A DNA stretch of 64,000 nt from Clostridium thermobutyricum DSM 4928 (GTDB lineage: Bacteria > Bacillota > Clostridia > Clostridiales > Clostridiaceae). This document shows, one piece after another, positions 10,244 through 17,562 of this stretch. Numbering within the stretch: position 1 is the stretch's first letter; each line of letters begins with the position of its first letter. Where the stretch lies: positions 1-64,000 of the forward strand of contig NZ_LTAY01000026.1 of assembly GCF_002050515.1 (NCBI RefSeq). Direction: 5' to 3'. The notes beneath the pieces were generated by a model that was given only the letters and a program-made list of their open reading frames with translations, searched no databases and had not been told where the DNA came from. The translations under genes and the position numbers were made by a program.

Positions 10244-10266
10244 ATAGTAAAAAAAGAGGTGTATAT

Positions 10267-10836
10267 ATGGAAAAAATAAATTGTAAAGGTCTTTTATGTC
10301 CAAAACCTGTAATAGAAACAAAAAAATATTTTGATAATATAGAAAAGGGAACAGCTATTGTAATTGTTGATAATGAAATTGCTAATGCGAATATATTAAG
10401 ATTTGCAGAAGGTGCAGGATATAAAGCATATAGTGAAGAAATTAATGGAGAGTTTAATATAACTATAGAAAAAGGAAATACTTCAGTAAAGAAAGAAGAG
10501 GTGGATGGTTTTTCTATAGTAATTACTACAGATAAATTAGGAGAAGGTAATGATGAATTAGGAAAGACATTAATGAAGAGTTATCTTTATGCTTTATCAG
10601 AAAGTGATAAGTTTCCAGATGAATTGATATTCTTAAATGGTGGAGTTAAACTTACAACAGAAGGTAGTAATGTTATAGAGAGTATAAATGAAATTAAAAA
10701 TAAAGGTACAAAAGTTATAAGCTGTGGAGCATGTCTAGATTTTTATGATTTAAAAGATAAACTTCTAGTTGGCGAAATAGGAAATATGTATACAATCGTA
10801 GAAATAATGAATAGTAAGAGGGTAATAAAATTATAA
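10267..10836 (+). CDS. yedF: YedF-family sulfurtransferase-like protein (selenium metabolism type)
   Basis: A 189-aa, two-domain protein. The N-terminal TusA/SirA-like fold has the CPKP motif (C12) used by TusA proteins to carry sulfur; the C-terminal DsrE-like half contains the family pattern NGGVKLT...ISCGACLDFYDLKDKL. Family members are often linked to selenium or sulfur transfer, but no selD, selA or selenoprotein gene is visible here, so the selenium role is only by family. It probably forms an operon with the FAD oxidoreductase that starts 30 nt downstream. Confidence 0.85.
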   Translation: MEKINCKGLLCPKPVIETKKYFDNIEKGTAIVIVDNEIANANILRFAEGAGYKAYSEEINGEFNITIEKGNTSVKKEEVDGFSIVITTDKLGEGNDELGKTLMKSYLYALSESDKFPDELIFLNGGVKLTTEGSNVIESINEIKNKGTKVISCGACLDFYDLKDKLLVGEIGNMYTIVEIMNSKRVIKL

Positions 10837-10866
10837 GATTACTTTACATTAAGGGAGGAATAATGT

Positions 10867-11823
10867 ATGAAGGAATATGATTTAATTATAGTTGGAGCTG
10901 GAATATCAGGTATGAATGCTGCTCTAAAAGCTCTAGAAAGTGGAATTGAGAAAGTTCTTATTTTAGAGAGAGAAGAAAACTATGGTGGTATATTAAATCA
11001 ATGTATACATTGTGGATTCTCTTTAAATGGTGAAATGATAACAGGACCAGAAGTGGTAGAGAATATAAAAGAGCAATTAGATAAATATAATTATGAAATG
11101 AAGCTTAAATCAACTGTTTTAGACGTAGCTAAAAATAAAAAAGTAACATATATAAATGAGCAAGATGGAATATCTATAGTAAAAACAAAGGCACTTATAA
11201 TAGCTACAGGATGTAGAGAAAGATATACAGGAAGTGTGCTTATACCTACAAGTAAATTTACAGGAGTATTTACTATAGGAAATGCACATAGGATAATAAC
11301 TATAGATGGAATATTACCTGGAAAAAATCCAGTTATTATAGCAAATAGCAAATGGGCATTAATTTTAGCTAGAAGAGTAGAACTAGAGGGAGGAAATGTT
11401 AAAGCATTAATAGTAAATCCAGATAGTGGATATAAAATTTCTGATGAGGATCGACAAATAATAGAAGGTTTTGATATTAACTTGCTAGAAAACTCAAAGC
11501 TTATAGAGGTAGCTGGTAGAAAAAGAGTGGATAGTGTTAAAGTAATTGATTTAAAGACTTTTGAAGAAAAAGAATTTGAATGTGATTCTTTATTCTTATC
11601 TGTTGGATATTATCCTGAAATAGGAATGTTAGAAAAATTAGATATTGAAATGGATAAAATAAATAAAAGCTTAAAAGTAAATAATTATAGAACTTCAATA
11701 GAATGGATTTTTGCATGTGGTAATGTGATTTATGGAGCTAGATGTGTTGAAGTTAAAGAAATTGAGGGAAAATTGGCAGGGACTGAGGCACATAAGTACC
11801 TAGAATCCCTTAAAAAAGCTTAA
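10867..11823 (+). CDS. FAD-dependent pyridine-nucleotide oxidoreductase
   Basis: A 318-aa flavoprotein. The N-terminal dinucleotide fold has VGAGISGMNAA (about 9-19), followed by the GGILNQCIHCGFS segment typical of oxidoreductases found with glycerol-3-phosphate and sarcosine oxidases, an ATG motif (IIATGCRER) and a C-terminal FAD motif (ACGNV). Cys residues in CIHCG could be redox active. Start at 10867 follows GGGAGGA. The neighbour YedF suggests a link to sulfur or selenium redox chemistry, but the substrate is unknown. Its last 14 nt overlap the convergent SGNH hydrolase gene. Confidence 0.85.
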   Translation: MKEYDLIIVGAGISGMNAALKALESGIEKVLILEREENYGGILNQCIHCGFSLNGEMITGPEVVENIKEQLDKYNYEMKLKSTVLDVAKNKKVTYINEQDGISIVKTKALIIATGCRERYTGSVLIPTSKFTGVFTIGNAHRIITIDGILPGKNPVIIANSKWALILARRVELEGGNVKALIVNPDSGYKISDEDRQIIEGFDINLLENSKLIEVAGRKRVDSVKVIDLKTFEEKEFECDSLFLSVGYYPEIGMLEKLDIEMDKINKSLKVNNYRTSIEWIFACGNVIYGARCVEVKEIEGKLAGTEAHKYLESLKKA

Positions 11824-12379
11824 TAATTTCATTAAACATAAGAGTGTTACCTAAAGCATTTAAATGAATACCATCTAAAAATATTCCTTTAGATAAGTTT
11901 GATTTTGATAATGTATAAAAATCAACTATATCTAGAGGATATTTTTCTTTTAAATCATTTATTTTATCTTTTAAAATAGGTAGATTTTTAACTGTATAAT
12001 CATAATAAGAAGAAGGAGAAAATAGATTTTCAGCTAAATCTTTTAAAATAATTGGAGGTATACCAATTATTATCTTAGAATTAATTTCTATTAAATCTTT
12101 AATCATAAGTTCTAAATTTCCAATAATATAATTAACATCTCTACCAGATAAAAGGTCATTAGTTCCACACATAATAAATGTAGTTTTAGGATTATGTGAA
12201 ATAACATCTCTATAATATCTAGATAAAATTCCACTTGAAGTATCTCCATTTACTCCTTTATTTAAAATTTTTTTATCAGGAAGTGCTTCAGAAACTTTAT
12301 AAACAAAAGAATCTTTCTTAGAAATTCCATAACCAAAAGTTAAGCTGTCTCCAATAAAAACTATAGTATCTAAATTCAT
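11810..12379 (-). CDS. SGNH/GDSL-family hydrolase
   Basis: A 189-aa esterase-like protein with all SGNH blocks: GDSLTFGYG with the nucleophile serine near residue 11, NGDTSSG (block II), CGTND (block III) and DGIHLN (Asp-His pair, block V). There is no signal peptide, so it is likely cytosolic; related enzymes act on lysophospholipids, acyl esters or acetylated sugars. GGAGG precedes the ATG. It lies 12 nt after the RusA-like gene on the same strand and is probably co-transcribed. Its end overlaps the end of the oncoming FAD oxidoreductase gene. Confidence 0.9.
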   Translation of the reverse strand: MNLDTIVFIGDSLTFGYGISKKDSFVYKVSEALPDKKILNKGVNGDTSSGILSRYYRDVISHNPKTTFIMCGTNDLLSGRDVNYIIGNLELMIKDLIEINSKIIIGIPPIILKDLAENLFSPSSYYDYTVKNLPILKDKINDLKEKYPLDIVDFYTLSKSNLSKGIFLDGIHLNALGNTLMFNEIIKLF

Positions 12380-12391
12380 AAAAATCCTCCT

Positions 12392-13030
12392 TTAAAATAG
12401 ATTAGAAAAGCAAGCTCTACAAATTAAAGTTTTCCCACCATTTCCTTTTAAATATTCACCTTCTTTAAGAGATTTATTACAAATTTCACATTGTAATTTT
12501 TCTTTAGAAGCTTTAGGTGAATCTTTTTTTTCAGATTTCTTTTTATCTAATGTTTTTAAAGTTTTAGAATTTTTTATAGGTGAATATATTGTTTTTTCAG
12601 TTGGATTTTCTTTTTTATTTATTGAATAAGAGATATCATAAGAACTTTCCGCAAATAATTCTAATTCAAATCTTGGATTTTCTTTATCATAATATTCTTC
12701 AACAAAAATTTTTTTTATTTGAGCGTCATTAACTATAAGTCCACTTTTCTCAATTCCGTCAAATATACTTTTAGATATATTTATTGTATCAGGGTGTCTT
12801 TTTTCACTTTTATAAAAAACCTTTAATATTGCAATTAAACCTTCTTCTAATACTATATTAGGATTTTGTAATCTTGCAACATAAGCTATTTCTTGTTCGT
12901 ATAAAGCATATCTATCATGGTATTTACCAGTATTGTAAGGAAGAATAGCTCTTCCATCTTTGTTATGTAATTTAAAATTTGATTTTGTTATTGGAGATCC
13001 ATTAACAATTATTTTTGCATAATCTGACAT
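12392..13030 (-). CDS. RusA-like Holliday-junction nuclease domain with C-terminal zinc ribbon
   Basis: A 212-aa protein. The N-terminal part (about 1-130) matches the RusA pattern: a basic beta strand, then HPDTINISKSIFDGIEK with the acidic residues expected of the metal site, then IVNDAQIKKI. A lysine-rich linker (about 140-175) follows, and the C-terminus carries CEIC...CRAC, a four-cysteine zinc ribbon. RusA proteins resolve Holliday junctions and are usually phage-borne; no phage genes surround this copy. TAAGGAG precedes the ATG. It is likely co-transcribed with the SGNH hydrolase. Enzymatic activity is inferred. Confidence 0.75.
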   Translation of the reverse strand: MSDYAKIIVNGSPITKSNFKLHNKDGRAILPYNTGKYHDRYALYEQEIAYVARLQNPNIVLEEGLIAILKVFYKSEKRHPDTINISKSIFDGIEKSGLIVNDAQIKKIFVEEYYDKENPRFELELFAESSYDISYSINKKENPTEKTIYSPIKNSKTLKTLDKKKSEKKDSPKASKEKLQCEICNKSLKEGEYLKGNGGKTLICRACFSNLF

Positions 13031-13201
13031 AATACTACTCCTTATGGGTATAATTAAAATAAAAGTTATTTTAGATTATTTTAACATACATTATTAAAAT
13101 ATACTGAATAACATAGTATATAATTGATAATAGAGTGTATATGAAGTATAATTACAAATAGTGAATTTACTTTTAAGGAAGTTTAAACGAGGTAAAGAGT
13201 A

Positions 13202-14215
13202 ATGGATAAAAAAACAATATTATCAATAGAATCAAGTTGTGACGAAACTTCTGCTGCTGTTGTTGTAAATGGTAGAGAAGTATTATCAAATATAATATCA
13301 ACCCAAATAGAAACTCATAAAAAGTTTGGAGGAGTTGTTCCAGAAGTTGCATCAAGAATGCATACTGAAGTTATTAATGAAGTAGTACAAAAAGCTTTAA
13401 AAGAAGCTAATGTTACATTAGAAGATATAGATGCAATTGGAGTTACTTATGGACCAGGGCTAGTAGGAGCATTATTAGTTGGACTTCAATATGCAAAAGG
13501 TTTAGCTATGGCAACTAGAAAGCCTTTAATAGGAGTGAATCATATTGAAGGACATATTTCAGCCAATTACATACAACATAAAGATTTAAAACCACCATTT
13601 GTTTCATTAGTAGTATCAGGTGGTCATACTTTTATAGTTTATGTTAAAGATTATGGAGTTTATGAAGTAATTGGTCAAACAAGAGATGATGCAGCTGGAG
13701 AAGCTTATGACAAAGTTGCAAGAGCTTTAGGTCTTGGATATCCAGGAGGACCAAAGATAGATAAACTTGCAAAAGAAGGGAATCCTCATGCAATAGATTT
13801 CCCAAGAGCAAGATTTGCTCATGAAGAAACTTTAGATTTTTCATTTAGTGGAGTTAAATCAGCAGTATTAAATTATTTAAATAAAGCTAAAATGCAAGGT
13901 GTTGAAGTTAATAAAGCTAATGTTGCAGCATCTTTCCAAAATGCAGTTGTTAGTGTATTAAAAGATAATGTATTCTTAACTTGTGAGAAAAAAGGTTTAG
14001 ATAAAATTGCAATAGCAGGTGGAGTAGCATCAAATTCAGCTCTTAGAGAAGCATTAATAAGTGAAGGTGAAGAAAAAGGAATAAAAATTCTTTTCCCATC
14101 ACCAATTCTTTGTACAGATAATGCAGCAATGATTGGTAGTGCTGCTTATTTTAGATTTATAAAAGGAGAGGAGTCAAGTTTAGATTTAAATGCAAAACCA
14201 AATCTAAAATTATAG
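13202..14215 (+). CDS. tsaD: tRNA N6-adenosine threonylcarbamoyltransferase TsaD
   Basis: A 337-aa ASKHA-fold protein of normal family length. The nucleotide-binding start [13 protein letters not shown] (9-21), metal ligands H114 and H118 (NHIEGH), and [11 protein letters not shown] near residue 275 are all present. TsaD transfers the threonylcarbamoyl group to A37 of ANN-decoding tRNAs, with TsaB and TsaE as partners; the donor is made by TsaC, encoded at 50.4 kb here. The start follows a GAGGTAAAGAG ribosome site. It is followed after 15 nt by a hydrolase-fold gene. Confidence 0.96.
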   Translation: MDKKTILSIESSCDETSAAVVVNGREVLSNIISTQIETHKKFGGVVPEVASRMHTEVINEVVQKALKEANVTLEDIDAIGVTYGPGLVGALLVGLQYAKGLAMATRKPLIGVNHIEGHISANYIQHKDLKPPFVSLVVSGGHTFIVYVKDYGVYEVIGQTRDDAAGEAYDKVARALGLGYPGGPKIDKLAKEGNPHAIDFPRARFAHEETLDFSFSGVKSAVLNYLNKAKMQGVEVNKANVAASFQNAVVSVLKDNVFLTCEKKGLDKIAIAGGVASNSALREALISEGEEKGIKILFPSPILCTDNAAMIGSAAYFRFIKGEESSLDLNAKPNLKL

Positions 14216-14230
14216 ACTTAAAAGAGATTA

Positions 14231-15250
14231 ATGAGTTTATTAGCAGAATCAAACAGTTTGAAAAAAATTAATATGAGAGAAAAAGTTCCAATGACAGTAA
14301 AAATAAAGAGAATTATTTATATAATAATTGCTATATTTGCTATTGGATTTGGAATTCAATTAGTATACAATTTTGTTTCAGGTGAAATGATTAAGACAAA
14401 GAATACATATGTAACTATAGATACAAAAAAAGTATATTATCATGCAGCTGGAGCAGGAGATTATACAGTTATTTTTAGTAATCCTATAGGTACTAATATG
14501 TATGAATGGAATAAAACTATAGAAAGCCTAGATAAATTAGGAGTTAGGACTTTTGTATATAATAGAAATGGATATGGATTAAGTGATGGAAGTGAAAAAA
14601 TGACTCCTAAAGAACAAGCAGAGCAATTAGAAAAAGTTTTAAAGAAAGCTGCTATAACAGGAAATTATATATTAGTTGGGGAAGGTTACGGAAGCTTAGT
14701 TTTAACTAATTTTGCAAAAGAACATCCTAGTAATGTAAAAGGAGTAGTTTTAATAAATCCAATAAATGAGGCTAATAAATCAGAGTATCATAATTTTAAG
14801 AATTTTATGTCTCTTGGAGGAAAAAAAATACAAGCAATAGGAGCTAATTTTACTTTAACTTGGTTATTAGACAAGATTGGGCTTGCGACAAATTATCCAG
14901 ATTTTGAAAAGAATCTTACTAATGAAAAAGAAAAAGATCAATATGATTGGTTAAAGAATAAAGCTCCATATAGAAAAGCTATATATAATGAATCAAAAAA
15001 TCTATATGATATGAGTAGTAATAGCGAAACAAAAGGAATGTTTAATAATATTCCATTATATATAATAAGCAATATAAAAGATAATCCTTTGAAAGATTTA
15101 GGAAGTAAAGATTATACAACTGAATTTTATACAGATTATTCAGGCCATTCATTTGCAAGTGAAAATCCTAAAGATGTTTCATCAGCTATTACGAGAGTAG
15201 TTGATCAAGCAATTAGAATAAATGCAAGAGAAAAAGAAAACAATAAATAA
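14231..15250 (+). CDS. Membrane-anchored alpha/beta-hydrolase-fold protein lacking the nucleophile serine
   Basis: A 339-aa protein with one membrane segment (about 31-52) and an extracellular alpha/beta-hydrolase domain. The strand and turn NRNGYGLSDGS and the oxyanion region are recognisable. The nucleophile elbow, normally GxSxG, reads GEGYGS, so the serine position is glycine; the base is unambiguous (GGA-AGT absent, codons GGG GAA GGT TAC GGA). The late histidine (SGHSFASENP) is kept. It may bind rather than hydrolyse a ligand. It is 15 nt after tsaD, in the same transcript, and is followed by a strong terminator. Confidence 0.82.
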   Translation: MSLLAESNSLKKINMREKVPMTVKIKRIIYIIIAIFAIGFGIQLVYNFVSGEMIKTKNTYVTIDTKKVYYHAAGAGDYTVIFSNPIGTNMYEWNKTIESLDKLGVRTFVYNRNGYGLSDGSEKMTPKEQAEQLEKVLKKAAITGNYILVGEGYGSLVLTNFAKEHPSNVKGVVLINPINEANKSEYHNFKNFMSLGGKKIQAIGANFTLTWLLDKIGLATNYPDFEKNLTNEKEKDQYDWLKNKAPYRKAIYNESKNLYDMSSNSETKGMFNNIPLYIISNIKDNPLKDLGSKDYTTEFYTDYSGHSFASENPKDVSSAITRVVDQAIRINAREKENNK

Positions 15251-15282
15251 ATATAAAAAGTATTAAATTTATATTTTTGGTG

Positions 15283-15319
15283 AATAATACCTAGTGGAAT
15301 GCTAGGTATTATTTTTTTT
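15283..15319 (+). terminator. Terminator of the tsaD unit
   Basis: AATAATACCTAG pairs with CTAGGTATTATT (12 bp, 7-nt loop), followed by a T-run. Confidence 0.9.
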
Positions 15320-15321
15320 AC

Positions 15322-15358
15322 AAAATGACATAAAAATGACACAAAAATTTAATATAAT
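15322..15358 (+). promoter_or_regulatory. htrA promoter with 11-bp-spaced direct repeats
   Basis: AAAATGACA occurs at 15322-15330 and again at 15333-15341 (period 11 bp). A perfect -10 TATAAT follows at 15353-15358. There is no proper -35, so the repeats may be activator sites, as for OmpR-type regulators. Confidence 0.45.
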
Positions 15359-15398
15359 ATTGTATATAATAGGAAATAAAATGGAGGGAGAAATAATA

Positions 15399-16532
15399 AT
15401 GGAGAGCAATGAATTTAGAAATGAACATGAAAATATAGAAGAAATAAATGATTTTTCGCCTGACAAAAAGAAAAAACGAGGAAAAGGAAAAATATTTATA
15501 GGCGTAATAGTAATAATTTTAATTTCTTTTATATCTGGAATAGTTGGAGGGGGAATAACTTATTATTTCTTAAAGAAGAATAATAATATTACTACGCAAA
15601 GTTCGCCAGATTTTAAAACTACATCACCAATGACAATTCAAGAAGTATATAAAAAAGTAGCACCAGCAGTAGTAATAGTTTCAACTAAAAGTGTTGCACT
15701 GACAAATGGAATATTCCCAGAAGAAGTAGAAGGAATTGGGTCAGGATTTATAATAAATGAAAATGGTGAAATTTTAACTAACTACCATGTAGTAAAAGGA
15801 GCAAAAGAAGTTCATGTAACTTTAAGTACAGGAAAAGAAGTACCTGCTGAAGTTGTAAATTATGATGAAGCACAAGATATAGCTTTATTAAAACTTAAAG
15901 AAAAAATTAAAGTTCCAGCAGTTGCAGAGCTTGGAAATTCAGATAATCTTCAACCAGGTCAAACAGTTGTTGCTATAGGAACTCCTCTTTCAAAAGAATT
16001 TGCAAGTACAATAACGCAAGGGATAATAAGTGCAGTTGGAAGAACTGTTGATACTAAAACTGGAAAACAAATAAATCTTATTCAAACTGATGCAGCAATA
16101 AATCCTGGAAATAGTGGAGGACCACTTGTTAATGCTGAAGGTCAAGTAATAGGAATTAATACATTAAAAGTTAGTGGAGGAGCAGAAGGTTTAGGATTTG
16201 CAATTCCAATAAATGAAGTTAAATCAAAACTTGACGTTTTATCAAAACCAGCAATAATGCTTGGAATAGAAATAGTTCCAATAGATAAGAAATTATCTGA
16301 AGAAAAAGGATTACCAGAGGGTATATATGTTGCAGGAGTAAATAATTTCTCATCAGCTCAAAAAGGTGGAATGAAACCAGGAGATGTAATTATTTCATTT
16401 GATGGAAAAAGAGTAAAAACTGCAGAAGAATTAAATAAAATAAAAGAAACTAAAAATGTTGGAGATAAAGTGCCTGTAGTAGTAGAACGTGATGGTAAAA
16501 AGGTAGATTTAACTCTTACAATGGAAAATTAA
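15399..16532 (+). CDS. htrA: HtrA/DegP-family membrane-anchored serine protease with PDZ domain
   Basis: A 377-aa envelope quality-control protease. A charged N-terminus is followed by one membrane segment (about 32-56), a trypsin-like domain with triad H130 (NYHVV), D160 (AQDIALL) and S239 (GNSGGP), and one PDZ domain (about 285-370). It cleaves misfolded secreted proteins outside the membrane. The start at 15399 was chosen because GGAGGGAGA lies 9 nt upstream; an earlier ATG at 15336 would put the -10 box inside the gene. It is flanked by terminators, so it is monocistronic. Confidence 0.95.
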   Translation: MESNEFRNEHENIEEINDFSPDKKKKRGKGKIFIGVIVIILISFISGIVGGGITYYFLKKNNNITTQSSPDFKTTSPMTIQEVYKKVAPAVVIVSTKSVALTNGIFPEEVEGIGSGFIINENGEILTNYHVVKGAKEVHVTLSTGKEVPAEVVNYDEAQDIALLKLKEKIKVPAVAELGNSDNLQPGQTVVAIGTPLSKEFASTITQGIISAVGRTVDTKTGKQINLIQTDAAINPGNSGGPLVNAEGQVIGINTLKVSGGAEGLGFAIPINEVKSKLDVLSKPAIMLGIEIVPIDKKLSEEKGLPEGIYVAGVNNFSSAQKGGMKPGDVIISFDGKRVKTAEELNKIKETKNVGDKVPVVVERDGKKVDLTLTMEN

Positions 16533-16538
16533 AATAAA

Positions 16539-16617
16539 AACTTATTAAAAAATAAATATATTTTTAGTAAGTTAAATTTAAAAATAAAGCTAGTCTTAAG
16601 TGATTAGCTTTATTTTT
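16539..16617 (+). terminator. Two tandem hairpins after htrA
   Basis: First hairpin: AACTTATTAAAAA (16539-16551) with TTTTTAGTAAGTT (16561-16573). Second: AAAAATAAAGCTA (16580-16592) with TAGCTTTATTTTT (16605-16617). The second has a U-rich 3' arm and is the better terminator. Confidence 0.75.
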
Positions 16618-16658
16618 ATGCTCTTTTACAAAAAATTAACAAGTGTGTAAAAGAAAAA

Positions 16659-16685
16659 ATAGTGTGCTTAATAAATACACACTAT
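16659..16685 (+). promoter_or_regulatory. Dyad upstream of the sigma-54-type promoter, possible activator site
   Basis: ATAGTGTG (16659-16666) and CACACTAT (16678-16685) form a perfect 8-bp interrupted palindrome about 75-100 bp upstream of the -24 element, a normal place for a sigma-54 activator site. A further AGTGTGTAA copy lies at 16642-16650. Confidence 0.45.
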
Positions 16686-16758
16686 ATAGAGAGAAAAATA
16701 GTTAGGAAAACGGCTACATTTTACTAGAATTAAAGTATATTAAAAAAGAATTCATAAT

Positions 16759-16776
16759 TTGGCATACAACTTGCTA
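16759..16776 (+). promoter_or_regulatory. Sigma-54 (-24/-12) promoter of the sugar-salvage operon
   Basis: TTGGCATACAACTTGCTA matches the TGGCAC-N5-TTGCW consensus with one mismatch: GG of -24 at 16761-16762, GC of -12 at 16773-16774, correct 10-nt gap between them. It is 79 nt before the PTS IIB start. PTS operons in Firmicutes are often driven this way by LevR-type activators; no activator gene is in the window. Confidence 0.7.
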
Positions 16777-16854
16777 TATATAATAGTGTGATAACTGATA
16801 AAAGGGTTTTAAAATATAAAATAAAAATTACCAGAATATGAGGGGGATACTATT

Positions 16855-17163
16855 ATGAAAAAAATATTATTATGTTGTTCAGCAGGAATGTCAACAAGTC
16901 TTTTAGTAACAAAAATGGAAGCAGCTGCAAGAGAGCAAGGAATTGAATGTCAAATAGCAGCATATTCAGAAGCAGATGTAAAAAATCATGAAGACGAAAT
17001 GGATGTTTTATTATTAGGACCACAAGTTAGATTTTTATTTAACAAAATGAGAGAAAAATATGAGCCAGCTGGAATACCAGTAGATGTAATAAACACAGTT
17101 GATTATGGAACAATGAATGGAGCAAAAGTTTTAGCTCACGCATTAAAATTATTAGAAAAATAA
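16855..17163 (+). CDS. PTS lactose/cellobiose-family IIB component
   Basis: A 102-aa cytosolic phosphocarrier. The phospho-cysteine is C8 in LCCSAGMSTS, and length and fold pattern fit the Lac/Chb-type IIB family. IIB accepts phosphate from IIA and passes it to the sugar during transport by IIC. GAGGGGGATA precedes the ATG. It is the first gene of the operon and is followed by a IIA-like gene. No IIC gene is present in the operon, so the permease must be elsewhere or the pair has a regulatory task. Confidence 0.94.
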   Translation: MKKILLCCSAGMSTSLLVTKMEAAAREQGIECQIAAYSEADVKNHEDEMDVLLLGPQVRFLFNKMREKYEPAGIPVDVINTVDYGTMNGAKVLAHALKLLEK

Positions 17164-17199
17164 TAAAATTTATATTGCTTGATTGGGAGAGTGCATAGT

Positions 17200-17499
17200 A
17201 TGGAGGAAGTTATATTGAATCTTATGGCTCATAGTGGTGAAGCCAAAAGTTATGCTATGGAAGCTATAAATGCTTCTAAAAATAATAGATTTGAAAAAGC
17301 AGATTACTTACTTCAAAAAGCTAATGAAGAGCTTGCCTATGCACAACTTTCACAATCAACTTTAATGCAAAATGAGAAAAATGACATCAGTCTTAAAATC
17401 TCATTATTATCAGTACAAGCGCAAGATCAATTAATGACAAGTATGTTTTTAATAGATGTTGCAAAAGAATTGATAAGTTTATATTTAAAGATAAATTGA
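17200..17499 (+). CDS. PTS lactose/cellobiose-family IIA-like protein without the phospho-histidine
   Basis: A 99-aa all-helical protein clearly of the PTS IIA Lac/Chb family: it opens MEEVILNLMAHSGEAKSYAMEAI and ends in the usual DVAKELISLYLK helix. In the family the active site reads HAQDHLMT; here it is QAQDQLMT at residues 73-80, so both histidines are glutamine while the metal-binding aspartate (D76) is kept. It cannot take phosphate from HPr by the normal route. The ATG at 17200 fits the family start and is preceded by GGGAGA; a TTG at 17179 is less likely. Confidence 0.88.
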   Translation: MEEVILNLMAHSGEAKSYAMEAINASKNNRFEKADYLLQKANEELAYAQLSQSTLMQNEKNDISLKISLLSVQAQDQLMTSMFLIDVAKELISLYLKIN

Positions 17500-17503
17500 A
17501 ATT

Positions 17504-17533
17504 ATGAACTCTAATGGTAGCATTAGAGTTCAT
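17504..17533 (+). other. Perfect intercistronic hairpin between IIA-like and kinase genes
   Basis: ATGAACTCTAATG (17504-17516) and CATTAGAGTTCAT (17521-17533) form a 13-bp perfect stem with a GTAG loop. There is no T-run directly after it, so it is more likely an mRNA stability or processing element than a terminator. Confidence 0.7.
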
Positions 17534-17562
17534 TGACTATATTTTAAGGAGAGTAGAAGGCT

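Noticed and set aside
10267-11823. A selenium-utilisation locus around yedF.
   Set aside because: No selA, selB, selD, tRNA-Sec or in-frame TGA was seen nearby; the link rests on the family name only.
13173-13355. A minus-strand 60-codon frame rich in Leu and Gln over the tsaD start.
   Set aside because: A mirror of AT-rich tsaD codons, with no ribosome site.
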